Assembly (NCBI GenBank): GCA_025062075.1
Contig: JANXBA010000034.1
Location: 1-63,927, forward strand
Length of the DNA: 63,927 nt
Direction: 5' to 3'
Source of the DNA: Aquificaceae bacterium
Lineage (GTDB): Bacteria > Aquificota > Aquificia > Aquificales > Aquificaceae
Numbering within the stretch: position 1 is the stretch's first letter; the number at the start of each line of letters is the position of its first letter. A program made the position numbers and the translations under genes. Positions 14,941 to 23,485 of the stretch are shown one piece after another. The notes beneath the pieces are model-generated. The model had not been told where the DNA came from. It worked only from the letters and a program-made list of their open reading frames with translations, and ran no database searches.

Positions 14941-16819
14941 TCACTCCTCCTTTTACAAAGTCTAAGACCTTATCCTTTATGCCCTTGGAGTCTATACCCA
15001 CTACCTTTCTCAGCAGGTTCTGGTTGCCGTGCTCTACAAAGCAGTCCGGTATGCCTATGTTGAGCACCCTTTTTGCGTAACCTCTTTTGGAGAGCCACTC
15101 CAACACGCCGGAGCCAAAGCCTCCGGCCAGCACATTGTCCTCTACCGTCACTATGAACTCGTAGCGCTGGACCAGCTCCTCCAAGAGCTCCTCGTCCATG
15201 GGCTTGACGAAGCGAGCGTTGACCAGCCCAAAGTCCAACCCCTCCACAAGGAGCTCCTTGCAAGCCTCCAGAGCTTGATAGACGGGATATCCTACCGCCA
15301 GTATGACGCCGTCGCGCCCCTCTCTGAGCACCTCCCAGCTTCCTACCTTTAGAAGTCTGAAGCCCTCCGTGGGCACTCCGTAGGCAGGTCCTCTGGGGTA
15401 GCGCACTGCGAAAGGTCCGTCGTAGTGCAGGGCGGTGTAGAGCAGGTCTCTGAGCTCCTGCTCGTCCTTGGGTGCGGAGACCACCATGTTGGGAACGCAC
15501 CGCAGGTAGGAGAGGTCAAAGACGCCGTGATGGGTAGGTCCGTCGTCGCCCACCAGACCTCCCCTGTCTATGGCAAAGACCACGGGCAGGTTTTGTAGGG
15601 CCACGTCGTGTATGAGCTGGTCGTAGGCTCTCTGCAGGAAGGTAGAGTAGTAGCAGGCAACGGGTTTGAGCCCTGCGCAGGCAAGCCCGCCCGCAAAGGT
15701 GCAGGCGTGCTGCTCCGCTATGCCCACGTCAAAGAAGCGCTCGGGGAACCTCTGGCTGAACTCCACAAGGCCTGAACCCTCCTTCATGGCAGGGGTGATG
15801 GCCACTATGCGCTCGTCCCGCTCCGCGAGCTCCACCAAGGCCTTGCCAAAGACGGAGGTCCAGGTGGGAGGTGAGGGCTTTTTCAGGAACTCCCCCGACT
15901 CTCTCTTGTAGGGTGCAACGCCGTGCCAGGTGACCGGGTCGCTCTCCGCAGGCTTGTAGCCCTTGCCCTTCTTGGTGTAGATGTGCAGGAGGACCGGACC
16001 TTCTATGAGCTTTAAGTTCTCCAAAGTTCTCTCCAAGGCGGGCAGGTCGTGGCCGTCCACCGGGCCTATGTAGTTAAAGCCCAGCTCCTCAAAGAACACA
16101 CCGGGGGATATAAGACCCTTGAGAAACTCCTCGGTGAGCTTCATGAACCTCAGCGCAGGGCTTCCGAAGCGCTCCAGAAGGTGCTTTACCCTCTGGCGCG
16201 TCTCCTGGACGAAGCGACCGCTTATTATCTTGCTCAGGTAGGTGGAAATGGCACCCACGTTGGGGGATATGGACATCTCGTTGTCGTTGAGTATGACCAA
16301 AAAGCGGTTGGGCCTGAGGTGTCCTGCGTTGTTGAGGGCTTCAAAGGCCATGCCTGCGGTCATGGCACCGTCCCCTATGACTGCCACCACGTGGCGGTTC
16401 TTCTCGCCCAGAAGGTCAAAGCCCCTTCTGAAGCCCAGCGCGGCGGAGATGGAGGTGGAGCTGTGGCCTGCCCCGAAGGCGTCAAAGGGGCTCTCGTCCC
16501 TCCTTAGAAAGCCCGACAGCCCGCCGAACTGCCTTATGGTGGGGAAGAGCTCCTTCCTGTCGGTGAGCACCTTCCAAGGGTAGGCCTGATGGCCTATGTC
16601 CCAGACTATTACGTCCTTAGGAGGCTCAAAAACCCTAAGGAGGGCAATCGTGAGCTCCACCACGCCAAGACCCGGTGCCACGTGCCCGCCGTTCTTGGCG
16701 GTGACCTCTATGAGGTAGTCTCTTACCTCCTCCGCCAGCTTCCTGAGCTCCGTATAGCCGTACCTCTTGAGGTCCATCGGACCCCCGTAGTCCCTTAAAA
16801 GCTCGTACTTTTCCAACAT
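14933..16819 (-). CDS. dxs: 1-deoxy-D-xylulose-5-phosphate synthase
   Basis: A 628-residue ThDP enzyme that condenses pyruvate and glyceraldehyde 3-phosphate, the first step of the MEP isoprenoid pathway. It has the ThDP motif GDGAMTAGMAFEALNNAG with a later N, the second-domain Glu in VGIAEQHACTFAGGLA, and the DXS-specific N-terminus with GGHVAPGLGVVELT and DIGHQAYPWKVLTDR. Length is normal. ATG 16819 is used; an in-frame ATG 14 codons later is also possible. It lies 42 bases after the small membrane protein and is the last gene of the fur-der-reverse gyrase unit unless the gap holds a promoter. Confidence 0.97.
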   Translation of the reverse strand: MLEKYELLRDYGGPMDLKRYGYTELRKLAEEVRDYLIEVTAKNGGHVAPGLGVVELTIALLRVFEPPKDVIVWDIGHQAYPWKVLTDRKELFPTIRQFGGLSGFLRRDESPFDAFGAGHSSTSISAALGFRRGFDLLGEKNRHVVAVIGDGAMTAGMAFEALNNAGHLRPNRFLVILNDNEMSISPNVGAISTYLSKIISGRFVQETRQRVKHLLERFGSPALRFMKLTEEFLKGLISPGVFFEELGFNYIGPVDGHDLPALERTLENLKLIEGPVLLHIYTKKGKGYKPAESDPVTWHGVAPYKRESGEFLKKPSPPTWTSVFGKALVELAERDERIVAITPAMKEGSGLVEFSQRFPERFFDVGIAEQHACTFAGGLACAGLKPVACYYSTFLQRAYDQLIHDVALQNLPVVFAIDRGGLVGDDGPTHHGVFDLSYLRCVPNMVVSAPKDEQELRDLLYTALHYDGPFAVRYPRGPAYGVPTEGFRLLKVGSWEVLREGRDGVILAVGYPVYQALEACKELLVEGLDFGLVNARFVKPMDEELLEELVQRYEFIVTVEDNVLAGGFGSGVLEWLSKRGYAKRVLNIGIPDCFVEHGNQNLLRKVVGIDSKGIKDKVLDFVKGGVII

Positions 16820-16861
16820 AGGCTACAAAGCTATGCTTATTTTCTTAACTTTCAAGACCGC

Positions 16862-17260
16862 TCAGGAGGAGAAGAAGACCAGCCTTAGCATCCAGCCGGT
16901 GAGGAGCTGTAAAAAGGTCAGGAAAAGACCCCCCAGCGGTAGGAGAATCAGCTTTCCGCCGGCGCCTTCCCTCTTGAACCAGAAAACAGTAAGACTGACC
17001 ACGGAGAGCGCCAAAAGCAGTACGCCAATCCACTTGTGGGGAAAGCCCCAGACGAAGGGAGTTTTTGACTGCACCAAGGGAACGCTCGCCACACCAAAGC
17101 CCGAGACCACCGACAGAAGCACAAAGACCACGAGCAAGCCATTGGCAGTTAAGGCAACTTTCATGAGACCTTTTTTCTTGAAGAAGGCCACCGTGTAGAG
17201 CCCGAAGGTGAACAGAGCAAGGAGTAGGGCAGGGTAAGAAAACAGCGGGTGGAGAATCAT
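16862..17260 (-). CDS. Small four-helix membrane protein, unknown function
   Basis: A 132-residue protein with four hydrophobic segments (about 6-27, 34-57, 75-94 and 103-128), separated by short basic loops. Histidines occur at the first helix start (LHPLF) and before helix 3 (FPHKWIG). I do not recognise the family; it resembles small DUF2231- or DUF420-like inner membrane proteins only in topology. Its ATG shares the A of the reverse gyrase TAA (TAATG), so translation is coupled to reverse gyrase. Confidence 0.6.
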   Translation of the reverse strand: MILHPLFSYPALLLALFTFGLYTVAFFKKKGLMKVALTANGLLVVFVLLSVVSGFGVASVPLVQSKTPFVWGFPHKWIGVLLLALSVVSLTVFWFKREGAGGKLILLPLGGLFLTFLQLLTGWMLRLVFFSS

Positions 17261-20200
17261 TACACTACCTCCAGCTTTTTGTTTATTATACTTCTGTAGA
17301 GGTTCAGAAGCACCTGCCGGTAGTCTTCCTGACCCAACTCAACCCTGTCCATAAGCCTCTCCAGCTTGCGGGTGAACTCCTCCTTCAAAAACTCGTGCAC
17401 CTCCTCTTCGCTCTCCAAGTAGCCGTAGACCTCCTTGCCGAGCTTGGTGGGTATGAGGAAACCTTTGTTCTCGACTACGTAGCCCCTCTCCAAGAGCTTT
17501 TCCACTATGCTAGCGTAGGTGGAGGGCCTGCCTATGCCTCTTTGCTTCATCTCCTGAACCAGCTCGCCGTGAGTGTAGAGGTAGGCCTTCGGGTGGGAGC
17601 TGAGCTTGAGCCTTCCCTCTAACTGCAGCGGGCCCAACTCCACCTTGTGGGTCTCTACGGGCACAAACCTGTTCCAGCCCTCCTGGAGCACCTCCAAGAC
17701 CGCCTCCATCTCCCTGTCCTCCTGAGGCGTCCTGACCCTAAAGCGCAGGACTTTTACCTTCACGGCCCTCGTCTGGCTTGCCATGAAGCGCTTGAATATG
17801 AGCTCGTACAAAAGCAGGTGCTCTCTGCCCAGCCCCTCCACCTGTCCGCTGTAGACCAAGGCTCTTAGCTCCTCTGGGTCTATAGCCTTCGTGGGACGCA
17901 CGCACTCGTGAGCGCCCCCCTCGCCCCAGCTCCTGCCCTGAAAGTACTCCTCTCCCAGCTCCTCCCTTATGTACTCCCTCGCCACGCCTATGCCGTGGTC
18001 GGATACTCTGGTGGAGTCCGTTCGGTGGTAGGTAATATAGCCCAGCTCAAAGAGGGTCTGGGCCAGGCTCATGGTCTTGGGCAAAGACCAGCGGTAGAGG
18101 TCGCTTGCGGACTTAAGCATCGTGTCCGTGCTGAAGGGGGGTGGGGGGTTTCTCAGCTCCTCTTTCTCCTCCAGGGGCTCTACCGAGGCCTGGGTGAGGC
18201 TTTTGTAGAAACTCTCCGCCTGCTCCTTGCTGTCAAAGTTCCAGTCCGTCCTGAGCTTGCCCTCCTGGTCCACGGCGAGGGAGACCCTGTAGACCTTCTG
18301 CCGGTTTTCTCTCTCCCGCTGGATTATCCAGCCGAGCACCGGCGTCTGGACTCTTCCTGCGGACAGCCAGCTTTTCCCAAAGGCGGACTGCAGGAACTTG
18401 GAAAACTCAAAGCCTACCCATCTGTCCGCCACCCTCCTGAGCACCTGAGCCTTCACCAAGTTCATGTCAAAGTCCCTGCACTCTTTTAGAGCTCTCAGAA
18501 TGGCCTTTCTGGTAACCTCGTGAAACTCCATTCTCCTTATGTTTGGGTTGAAAGGCTTCAGGAGCTCTGCTACGTCCCAGCCGATTTTCTCCCCCTCCGT
18601 GTCCGGGTCGGTGGCCACGAGGACCTCCTCCGCCTCAAGGGCCATACGCCTGAGGCTTTCCACTATGCGCTCCTTTCCCTTTATGGGCTCGTAGACGGGG
18701 ACGGGCCCCTGCTCCAAGTGCACGCCGTGAAAGCCCTCCTCCGCGTTAAGGTCCAAAAGGTGCCCCAGACTGGCGCTTATCATAAGGTATCTGTCCCCCG
18801 CTGCGGTTTCCAAAAGCTCGTGGTCGCCCACCTTTCTTCTTACCGCCTTTCCGAAAAAGCCCGCTATGGTCTTTGCCTTGTTGGGAGACTCCACCACGAT
18901 AAGCACCGGCTTTAGCACCTCTTTTTCTTCGGGAGCTCCCAGCCTTTGAGCGTAAGCCCTTATCTTTGCCCTGTCCGAGTCAATCTCCTGAAGCACCTGG
19001 GCAAGGTCCACCTCCTCCGCCCTCTTGAAGTCTATCTCCTCGTTGAACCACCTTACCTTTTTAAGAAGGTGGCGAAAGGCCTTTGCGTCTTCTACCAGCA
19101 CCAAGCTCAGCCCCCTGCTGAGCCCTCCTGCGTACATCCGAGAGGCCCTTCCGCTCGCCTGAAGGTAGCCCGTGGCGTCCGAGACCACCATGTAGTAGCC
19201 CTCCTCACCTTTTCTGAGCGTTATCTCCTCCGAGGTCTCCATGAGAGTGAGGAGCTCTGGCGAGCTGAGAAAGTCCCCCACCTCCCGCTTTAGACTGTTT
19301 ATTCTCTCCACCAGCTCGGGCTTGTCGCTGAGGAACTCCTCGCTCAGGTACTGGTACTTCCTCAGGCTCTCCAGCCAACGGTCTACCTCCTTCAACTTCT
19401 GCGGGAGCTCCTTTGCCACCAGACCTCTCAAGGACATGAGAGCCCACAGCAGGTGGGAGAGGTTCTCCTCAAACTTCAGAGATATGACCATCTTGGGCAC
19501 GCCGTAGAAGAGCGCGTAGCGCACCACATGGGGCATGTCCAGACCTCGGGCAAGGGGGTTGCGGTAGGAGGAGATGCCCACCAGCAGGTCTATCTTCCCC
19601 TCCTCGTACTCCTTTAGAACCTTCTCCTGAACGGACTCGTAGGAGACCGCCCTTATGCCCCTCTCCTGGAGGTAAGAGACCACCTCCTGCACGTACTCCT
19701 TTTTCCTGTCGGAGGGGACAAACAGGAGACCTCCCTTACCCAAAAGCCTTATCCACTCCTCCAAGGGCCTGCGGTTCATGTCCTCGTAGAGGTCCACCAA
19801 GTTCCTCATGTAGAAGGTGGGTGTGCCTACCTCAAAGCCCAAGAGCTCTCTGAAGAGCTTTATCCTGCTGGAGCGGGGGTTGGAAGTGGCGGAGGAGACC
19901 ACCACCACGCCCTTTCTCTTCAGCGTTCTCTCCTTGACCTTCTCCGAAAGAGCCCTTATCTCCTCCCAGTCCTCTTCCTCCTTGTTTCTGGCCTCTTTCA
20001 GTCTTATGAGCTTCATCGCCAGCTCTATGTCTCCCTCCTCGTAGCCCACCAAGTAGAGAAGCTTGTCTATGTTTTTGGCGGTCTTCAGAAAGGAGTCCAC
20101 GTCGTCTACGAATATCAAGGAAAAGTCTCTGGGGATGAGCTCGTGGTTCTTGTAGAGAAACATGGAAGTGCTTACCAGTATTTGGAAGTCCCCCCTCTCC

Positions 20201-20688
20201 AGCCTGGTTTTCTTGAGCTCCTTCTGTCTTTGGGTGTCTTCAGAAAAGTGGAGCACCTCCTCGCCGTGTCCGAAGTCCTTGAGCTTTTGCACCACCATCT
20301 CCACCAACAGACGAGTAGGTAGCAGGATGTAGGACTTTTTGCCCTTCTTTGCCAGATAGCTTGCCATAGAAAGACCGAAAGAGCTCTTTCCTACGCCCGT
20401 GGGCGCCAGCAGGCCGAAGGAGTTTCCCAAAAAGACCCTCTTTGCCCAGCCCACCTGCAGGCTCCAAGGCTTTACTCTCATGCACCTTTGGAAGTGCTCC
20501 TCCCACTCCTCAAGGGAGTCCTTCATGTTGCAGACTTTCAGGAGCTCTCCTTCCCTCTCCAGCCTTCCGCAGTAGCTCTCCTCCACCTCAGGCATGCAGA
20601 GCTTGCAGGGAAGGCCAAGGCTTAACCTGTGGGCCTCTATGTCCCCACCGCAGTTGGGGCAGAGGTTTTTAAAGACGCTGTCTATCAT
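17260..20688 (-). CDS. rgy: Reverse gyrase
   Basis: A 1142-residue fusion of an SF2 helicase-like domain and a type IA topoisomerase that puts positive supercoils into DNA, the hallmark of hyperthermophiles. An N-terminal zinc site (C10, C13, C28, C31) is followed by Walker A TGVGKS (97-102), VDDVD as DEAD box, a helicase domain 2 with SGRASRM, the TOPRIM block (VVESPNKAKTIAGFFG and ATDPDTEGE) and the catalytic Tyr in GYITYHRTDST. All key residues are present. It starts 6 bases after der and is coupled to the small membrane protein. It implies growth at high temperature. Confidence 0.98.
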   Translation of the reverse strand: MIDSVFKNLCPNCGGDIEAHRLSLGLPCKLCMPEVEESYCGRLEREGELLKVCNMKDSLEEWEEHFQRCMRVKPWSLQVGWAKRVFLGNSFGLLAPTGVGKSSFGLSMASYLAKKGKKSYILLPTRLLVEMVVQKLKDFGHGEEVLHFSEDTQRQKELKKTRLERGDFQILVSTSMFLYKNHELIPRDFSLIFVDDVDSFLKTAKNIDKLLYLVGYEEGDIELAMKLIRLKEARNKEEEDWEEIRALSEKVKERTLKRKGVVVVSSATSNPRSSRIKLFRELLGFEVGTPTFYMRNLVDLYEDMNRRPLEEWIRLLGKGGLLFVPSDRKKEYVQEVVSYLQERGIRAVSYESVQEKVLKEYEEGKIDLLVGISSYRNPLARGLDMPHVVRYALFYGVPKMVISLKFEENLSHLLWALMSLRGLVAKELPQKLKEVDRWLESLRKYQYLSEEFLSDKPELVERINSLKREVGDFLSSPELLTLMETSEEITLRKGEEGYYMVVSDATGYLQASGRASRMYAGGLSRGLSLVLVEDAKAFRHLLKKVRWFNEEIDFKRAEEVDLAQVLQEIDSDRAKIRAYAQRLGAPEEKEVLKPVLIVVESPNKAKTIAGFFGKAVRRKVGDHELLETAAGDRYLMISASLGHLLDLNAEEGFHGVHLEQGPVPVYEPIKGKERIVESLRRMALEAEEVLVATDPDTEGEKIGWDVAELLKPFNPNIRRMEFHEVTRKAILRALKECRDFDMNLVKAQVLRRVADRWVGFEFSKFLQSAFGKSWLSAGRVQTPVLGWIIQRERENRQKVYRVSLAVDQEGKLRTDWNFDSKEQAESFYKSLTQASVEPLEEKEELRNPPPPFSTDTMLKSASDLYRWSLPKTMSLAQTLFELGYITYHRTDSTRVSDHGIGVAREYIREELGEEYFQGRSWGEGGAHECVRPTKAIDPEELRALVYSGQVEGLGREHLLLYELIFKRFMASQTRAVKVKVLRFRVRTPQEDREMEAVLEVLQEGWNRFVPVETHKVELGPLQLEGRLKLSSHPKAYLYTHGELVQEMKQRGIGRPSTYASIVEKLLERGYVVENKGFLIPTKLGKEVYGYLESEEEVHEFLKEEFTRKLERLMDRVELGQEDYRQVLLNLYRSIINKKLEVV

Positions 20689-20694
20689 GGCTTT

Positions 20695-21975
20695 CTATTT
20701 TACTTCCCTGCCTCTTAGGGAGAGCTTGATGGGGGCATGCCTTATGCCCAAGTGCTCTCTCAGCCTTCTTTCGAAGAACCTCAGGTAGTCCTTGCGCCAG
20801 AGCTCTGGGTCGTTGGTCAGGAGCACCACGTGGGGCGGTGAGCTCCCCTCCTGAAAGGCGTAGTAAACCTTTGCCTCAGAGGGTGGGGGTCTTTCCCGCA
20901 GGACTTTCTCCACCGCCCTGTTTACGAAGGAGGTCTTGTGCTGGCACTGGTAGTCTTGCCAGACCTTCTCGCAGGCCCTTAAGAGCTCGGTCAGGCCCTC
21001 CCCCCTTGTGGCGGAGGTGAGCACCACAGGTGCGTAGTCCAGAAAGTGGAGCTCTCTGCGCAAGAGCTTTTCTACCTGCTCCCTGCTTGCGTCTATGAGG
21101 TCCACCTTGTTGCCCACAATCACACAGCCCTTGTGCCTTCTGTGGATTAGACCACCTATGCGCTTGTCCTGGTCCGTGACGCCCTCCTGCAGGTCAAGGA
21201 CCAAACAGGCAATGTGGGAGCTCTCCAAAGCTCTTATCGCCCTGCCCACGGAGAAGAACTCCACGCCGTACTCTACCTTGCTACGCCTGCGCATGCCTGC
21301 GGTGTCCACCAGCAGGAAGTTTTTCCCCTCAAAGGAGAAGGGCACTTCCACCACATCCCGCGTAGTCCCGGGCAGGGGCGAGACGATTACCCTCTCCTCT
21401 TTTAGCAGGGCGTTCAGAAGAGAAGACTTGCCCACGTTGGGTCTACCCAGAAAGGTTATCCGTATGCCCTCTTGGGGCTTTTCTCCCCCTTGTGGCAGGT
21501 GTTCTATAAGGCTGTCTAAGAGCTCTCCTATGCCCCTTCCGTGCTGGGCGGACACGGGAAAGACCCTCTCAAAGCCCAAGGCGTAAAACTCGTAAACCCT
21601 GTCCGTTAGGCTCTCCGCATCCACCTTGTTGACTACCAAAAAGACCTTCCGCTTGTGGGGGTACAAAAGGTCCGCGATAAACCGGTCCGCCGGCGTGAGC
21701 CCCTCCCTTGCGTCCACCACCAGCAAGATGACGCTTGCCATTTCGAGCACTCGCTTTACCTGCTCCTTTACCTTCTGGCTTATCTCGTCGCCCTTTTCCA
21801 GAAGCCCTCCCGTGTCCGCCACCGAGAAGCTCCTGCCCTGCCAGTGGCACAGCCCCTCCACCACGTCTCTGGTCACGCCCGGCAGGTTGTGGACGATGCT
21901 CTTTTTGCTCTTTACGAGCCTGTTAAAAAGGGTGGACTTGCCCACGTTGGGCCTTCCTACTATGAGCACTTCCAT
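20695..21975 (-). CDS. der: Ribosome-associated GTPase Der (EngA)
   Basis: A 426-residue protein with two tandem GTPase domains, each with its own P-loop (GRPNVGKSTLF at the N-terminus and GRPNVGKSSLL near residue 165), G3 motifs (DTGG, DTAG) and NKVD motifs, plus a C-terminal KH-like domain. This double-GTPase layout is unique to Der, which acts in 50S subunit assembly. It starts 7 bases after the small cysteine-rich protein and ends 6 bases before reverse gyrase. Confidence 0.98.
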   Translation of the reverse strand: MEVLIVGRPNVGKSTLFNRLVKSKKSIVHNLPGVTRDVVEGLCHWQGRSFSVADTGGLLEKGDEISQKVKEQVKRVLEMASVILLVVDAREGLTPADRFIADLLYPHKRKVFLVVNKVDAESLTDRVYEFYALGFERVFPVSAQHGRGIGELLDSLIEHLPQGGEKPQEGIRITFLGRPNVGKSSLLNALLKEERVIVSPLPGTTRDVVEVPFSFEGKNFLLVDTAGMRRRSKVEYGVEFFSVGRAIRALESSHIACLVLDLQEGVTDQDKRIGGLIHRRHKGCVIVGNKVDLIDASREQVEKLLRRELHFLDYAPVVLTSATRGEGLTELLRACEKVWQDYQCQHKTSFVNRAVEKVLRERPPPSEAKVYYAFQEGSSPPHVVLLTNDPELWRKDYLRFFERRLREHLGIRHAPIKLSLRGREVK

Positions 21976-21982
21976 AGAAGGT

Positions 21983-22324
21983 CTAAGCCTTACCCTTGTC
22001 CTTTGGAAGTCTGAACTCCACCTCCTTGTAGTAGGTGGGTTTAAAGAGTATCCAGTGCTTCATGTTCTCGGGGCTTCTTGAGTAGCACACCTCGCACAGG
22101 AGACCTCCCTCCACCAGCTTGGAATTATCGTCACAGCAGTCGCTTAGGTTCCAAAACTCGTAGTGGTCGTGAAACACGAGCTTCCCGCAGGAAAGGCAGG
22201 CGTAGAGCTCACAGCCCTTGGAGCGGAGAAACTCCTCCAGCTCTTCCTCCTCGGGCAGGACCTCCAGCTCAAAGACCGTCTTTAAAAAGTCCTTTTGCTT
22301 AGGTTGGAGCTCTTGTATTTTCAT
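21983..22324 (-). CDS. Small cysteine-rich (zinc-ribbon-like) protein, unknown
   Basis: A 113-residue protein starting MKIQELQPKQKDFL, with CLSC (about 42-45), a CC pair (about 62-63) and CEVC (about 77-80). The spacing suggests a zinc-binding module. The C-terminal KHWILFKPTYYKEVEFRLPK has no recognised match. ATG 22324 overlaps the fur stop (ATGA) and follows GAGAGG. The position between fur and der, on one transcript, suggests iron-responsive expression (inference). No signal peptide or TM segment is seen. Confidence 0.65.
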   Translation of the reverse strand: MKIQELQPKQKDFLKTVFELEVLPEEEELEEFLRSKGCELYACLSCGKLVFHDHYEFWNLSDCCDDNSKLVEGGLLCEVCYSRSPENMKHWILFKPTYYKEVEFRLPKDKGKA

Positions 22325-22773
22325 GTTAACCTCTCTTGTTCCTTGCAGTCCGAGCATATGCCGAAGATTTCCAAGCGGTGGTTTAGGGGCGTAAAGTTGT
22401 GCTCTTCGCAGACCTTGTCCTGAAGGTCTTCTATCTCCTCCCTGTGAAACTCTATTATTTTTCCGCACCTTACGCACACCAAGTGCTCGTGATGGGGCTT
22501 GCCCGCCACGAACTCGTAGAGAGTGCGGTTGCCCAGCTTTATGACCTCCCTTACCGCACCGAACTCCTGAAGCAGGCGGACGGTCCTGTAGATGGTGGAC
22601 CTGCTGGCTACCGACTTGTCCTGGTTGGCAATCCAGCGCACCAACTCCTCTATCTCAAAGTGCGAGCCGTAGCTGGCTATCTTGTCAATTATCTCAAACC
22701 TCCCTCGGGTTATCTTGTGACCCCTCTGCCGGAGAAACTGCTCAAACCTACTTTTGAGCTCTTCTACCTGCAT
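22321..22773 (-). CDS. fur: Fur-family metal-responsive repressor
   Basis: A 150-residue protein with the Fur winged helix (GHKITRGRFEIIDKIASYG; SRSTIYRTVRLLQEFG), the metal-site segment PHHEHLVCVRCGKIIEF and a second CxxC (GICSDC) for the structural zinc. Iron-responsive Fur is most likely, though PerR or Zur cannot be told apart by eye. ATG 22773 gives the normal family start. It has TTGCGA-N17-TATATT ending 7 bases upstream, so the mRNA would be leaderless. A Fur-box-like site lies within this promoter, which suggests autoregulation. Confidence 0.9.
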   Translation of the reverse strand: MQVEELKSRFEQFLRQRGHKITRGRFEIIDKIASYGSHFEIEELVRWIANQDKSVASRSTIYRTVRLLQEFGAVREVIKLGNRTLYEFVAGKPHHEHLVCVRCGKIIEFHREEIEDLQDKVCEEHNFTPLNHRLEIFGICSDCKEQERLT

Positions 22774-22783
22774 GGCATATAAT
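22754..22783 (+). promoter_or_regulatory. Promoter of thiE
   Basis: TTGAGC (22754-22759), an 18-base spacer and TATAAT (22778-22783). The -35 lies inside the fur coding region and the -10 overlaps the divergent fur -10. The predicted leader is about 33 bases and contains GGGAGG. Confidence 0.55.
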
Positions 22784-22809
22784 ATAAACTTACTGAATAT
22801 CATTCGCAA
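22781..22809 (-). promoter_or_regulatory. Promoter of fur (leaderless)
   Basis: On the minus strand TTGCGA (22809-22804), a 17-base spacer and TATATT (22786-22781), followed by 7 bases (ATATGCC) and ATG 22773. Confidence 0.65.
22794..22808. promoter_or_regulatory. Candidate Fur operator
   Basis: This 15-base site matches 10 of 14 defined positions of the 7-1-7 Fur consensus and is centred on the inverted repeat GAAT-ATC-ATTC. It overlaps the fur -35/spacer and lies just downstream of the thiE -10, so binding could repress both genes. Confidence 0.4.
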
Positions 22810-22822
22810 CTGGGAGGAACGC

Positions 22823-23485
22823 ATGAAAAGGCCCAACCTGACCCTCTATCTGGTCACCGACGACCGGTACTTTCAGGACAGAGACCTCCCCTCCACCGTG
22901 GAGGCCGCCATAAGGGGTGGCATAACCGCCCTGCAGTACAGGTTCAAAAACAAGCCCACCAGACAGATGTACGAGGAGCTCCTGGTGCTGAGAGAGCTCA
23001 CCGCACGCCACGGCGTGGACTTGGTGGTCAACGACCGCGTGGACTTGGCTTTGGCGGTAGGGGCGGACGGGGTTCACGTAGGAGGGGAAGACCTGCCTCC
23101 TGATGTGGTGCGCAAGCTGGTGGGCAACAGCATGTACATAGGCTACTCGGTCAATTCGGTGGACAAGCTAAGGGAGATAGAGCACCTGCCCATAGACTAC
23201 ATAGGCTTTGGCTCGGTTTACGAGACTACCACGAAGAGCAACTGCAAGCTGGTGGGTCTGGAGGGTCTTAGACAGGCTACCAAGCTCACCTCCCTGCCGA
23301 TAGTAGCCATTGGGGGCATAACCCACTACAGGGTGGCGGAGGTGCTACAGGCGGGAGCTAAGGGCGTGGCGGTAGTCTCCGCAATCTTAGGCTTTGAGGA
23401 CGTGGAGAAGGCCACGAGGAGCATGGTGGAGGCCATGAAGGGCTACTACAGAAAGGTCATGCATGAGGGTGCTACACCTTCTTGA
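22823..23485 (+). CDS. thiE: Thiamine-phosphate synthase (ThiE/TenI family)
   Basis: A 220-residue TIM-barrel protein with ALQYRFKNK, VVNDRVDLALAVGADGVHVGGEDLP and GFGSVYETTTK, the pyrophosphate- and pyrimidine-binding motifs of ThiE, and VAIGGI near the C-terminus. It couples HMP-PP and THZ-P to thiamine phosphate. A TenI-type thiazole tautomerase is the alternative; the intact NDR and TxTK motifs favour ThiE. GGGAGGAAC precedes ATG 22823. It overlaps the exonuclease gene by 23 bases. Confidence 0.85.
   Translation: MKRPNLTLYLVTDDRYFQDRDLPSTVEAAIRGGITALQYRFKNKPTRQMYEELLVLRELTARHGVDLVVNDRVDLALAVGADGVHVGGEDLPPDVVRKLVGNSMYIGYSVNSVDKLREIEHLPIDYIGFGSVYETTTKSNCKLVGLEGLRQATKLTSLPIVAIGGITHYRVAEVLQAGAKGVAVVSAILGFEDVEKATRSMVEAMKGYYRKVMHEGATPS

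Noticed and set aside
17908-18489. Long plus-strand open frame opposite reverse gyrase
   Set aside because: It is an antisense shadow of a certain gene; several such frames occur opposite reverse gyrase and dxs because of the high purine bias of the coding strand, and none has a family motif.
22774-22822. TPP riboswitch before thiE
   Set aside because: The region is only 49 bases long and has no thi-box CTGAGA motif.
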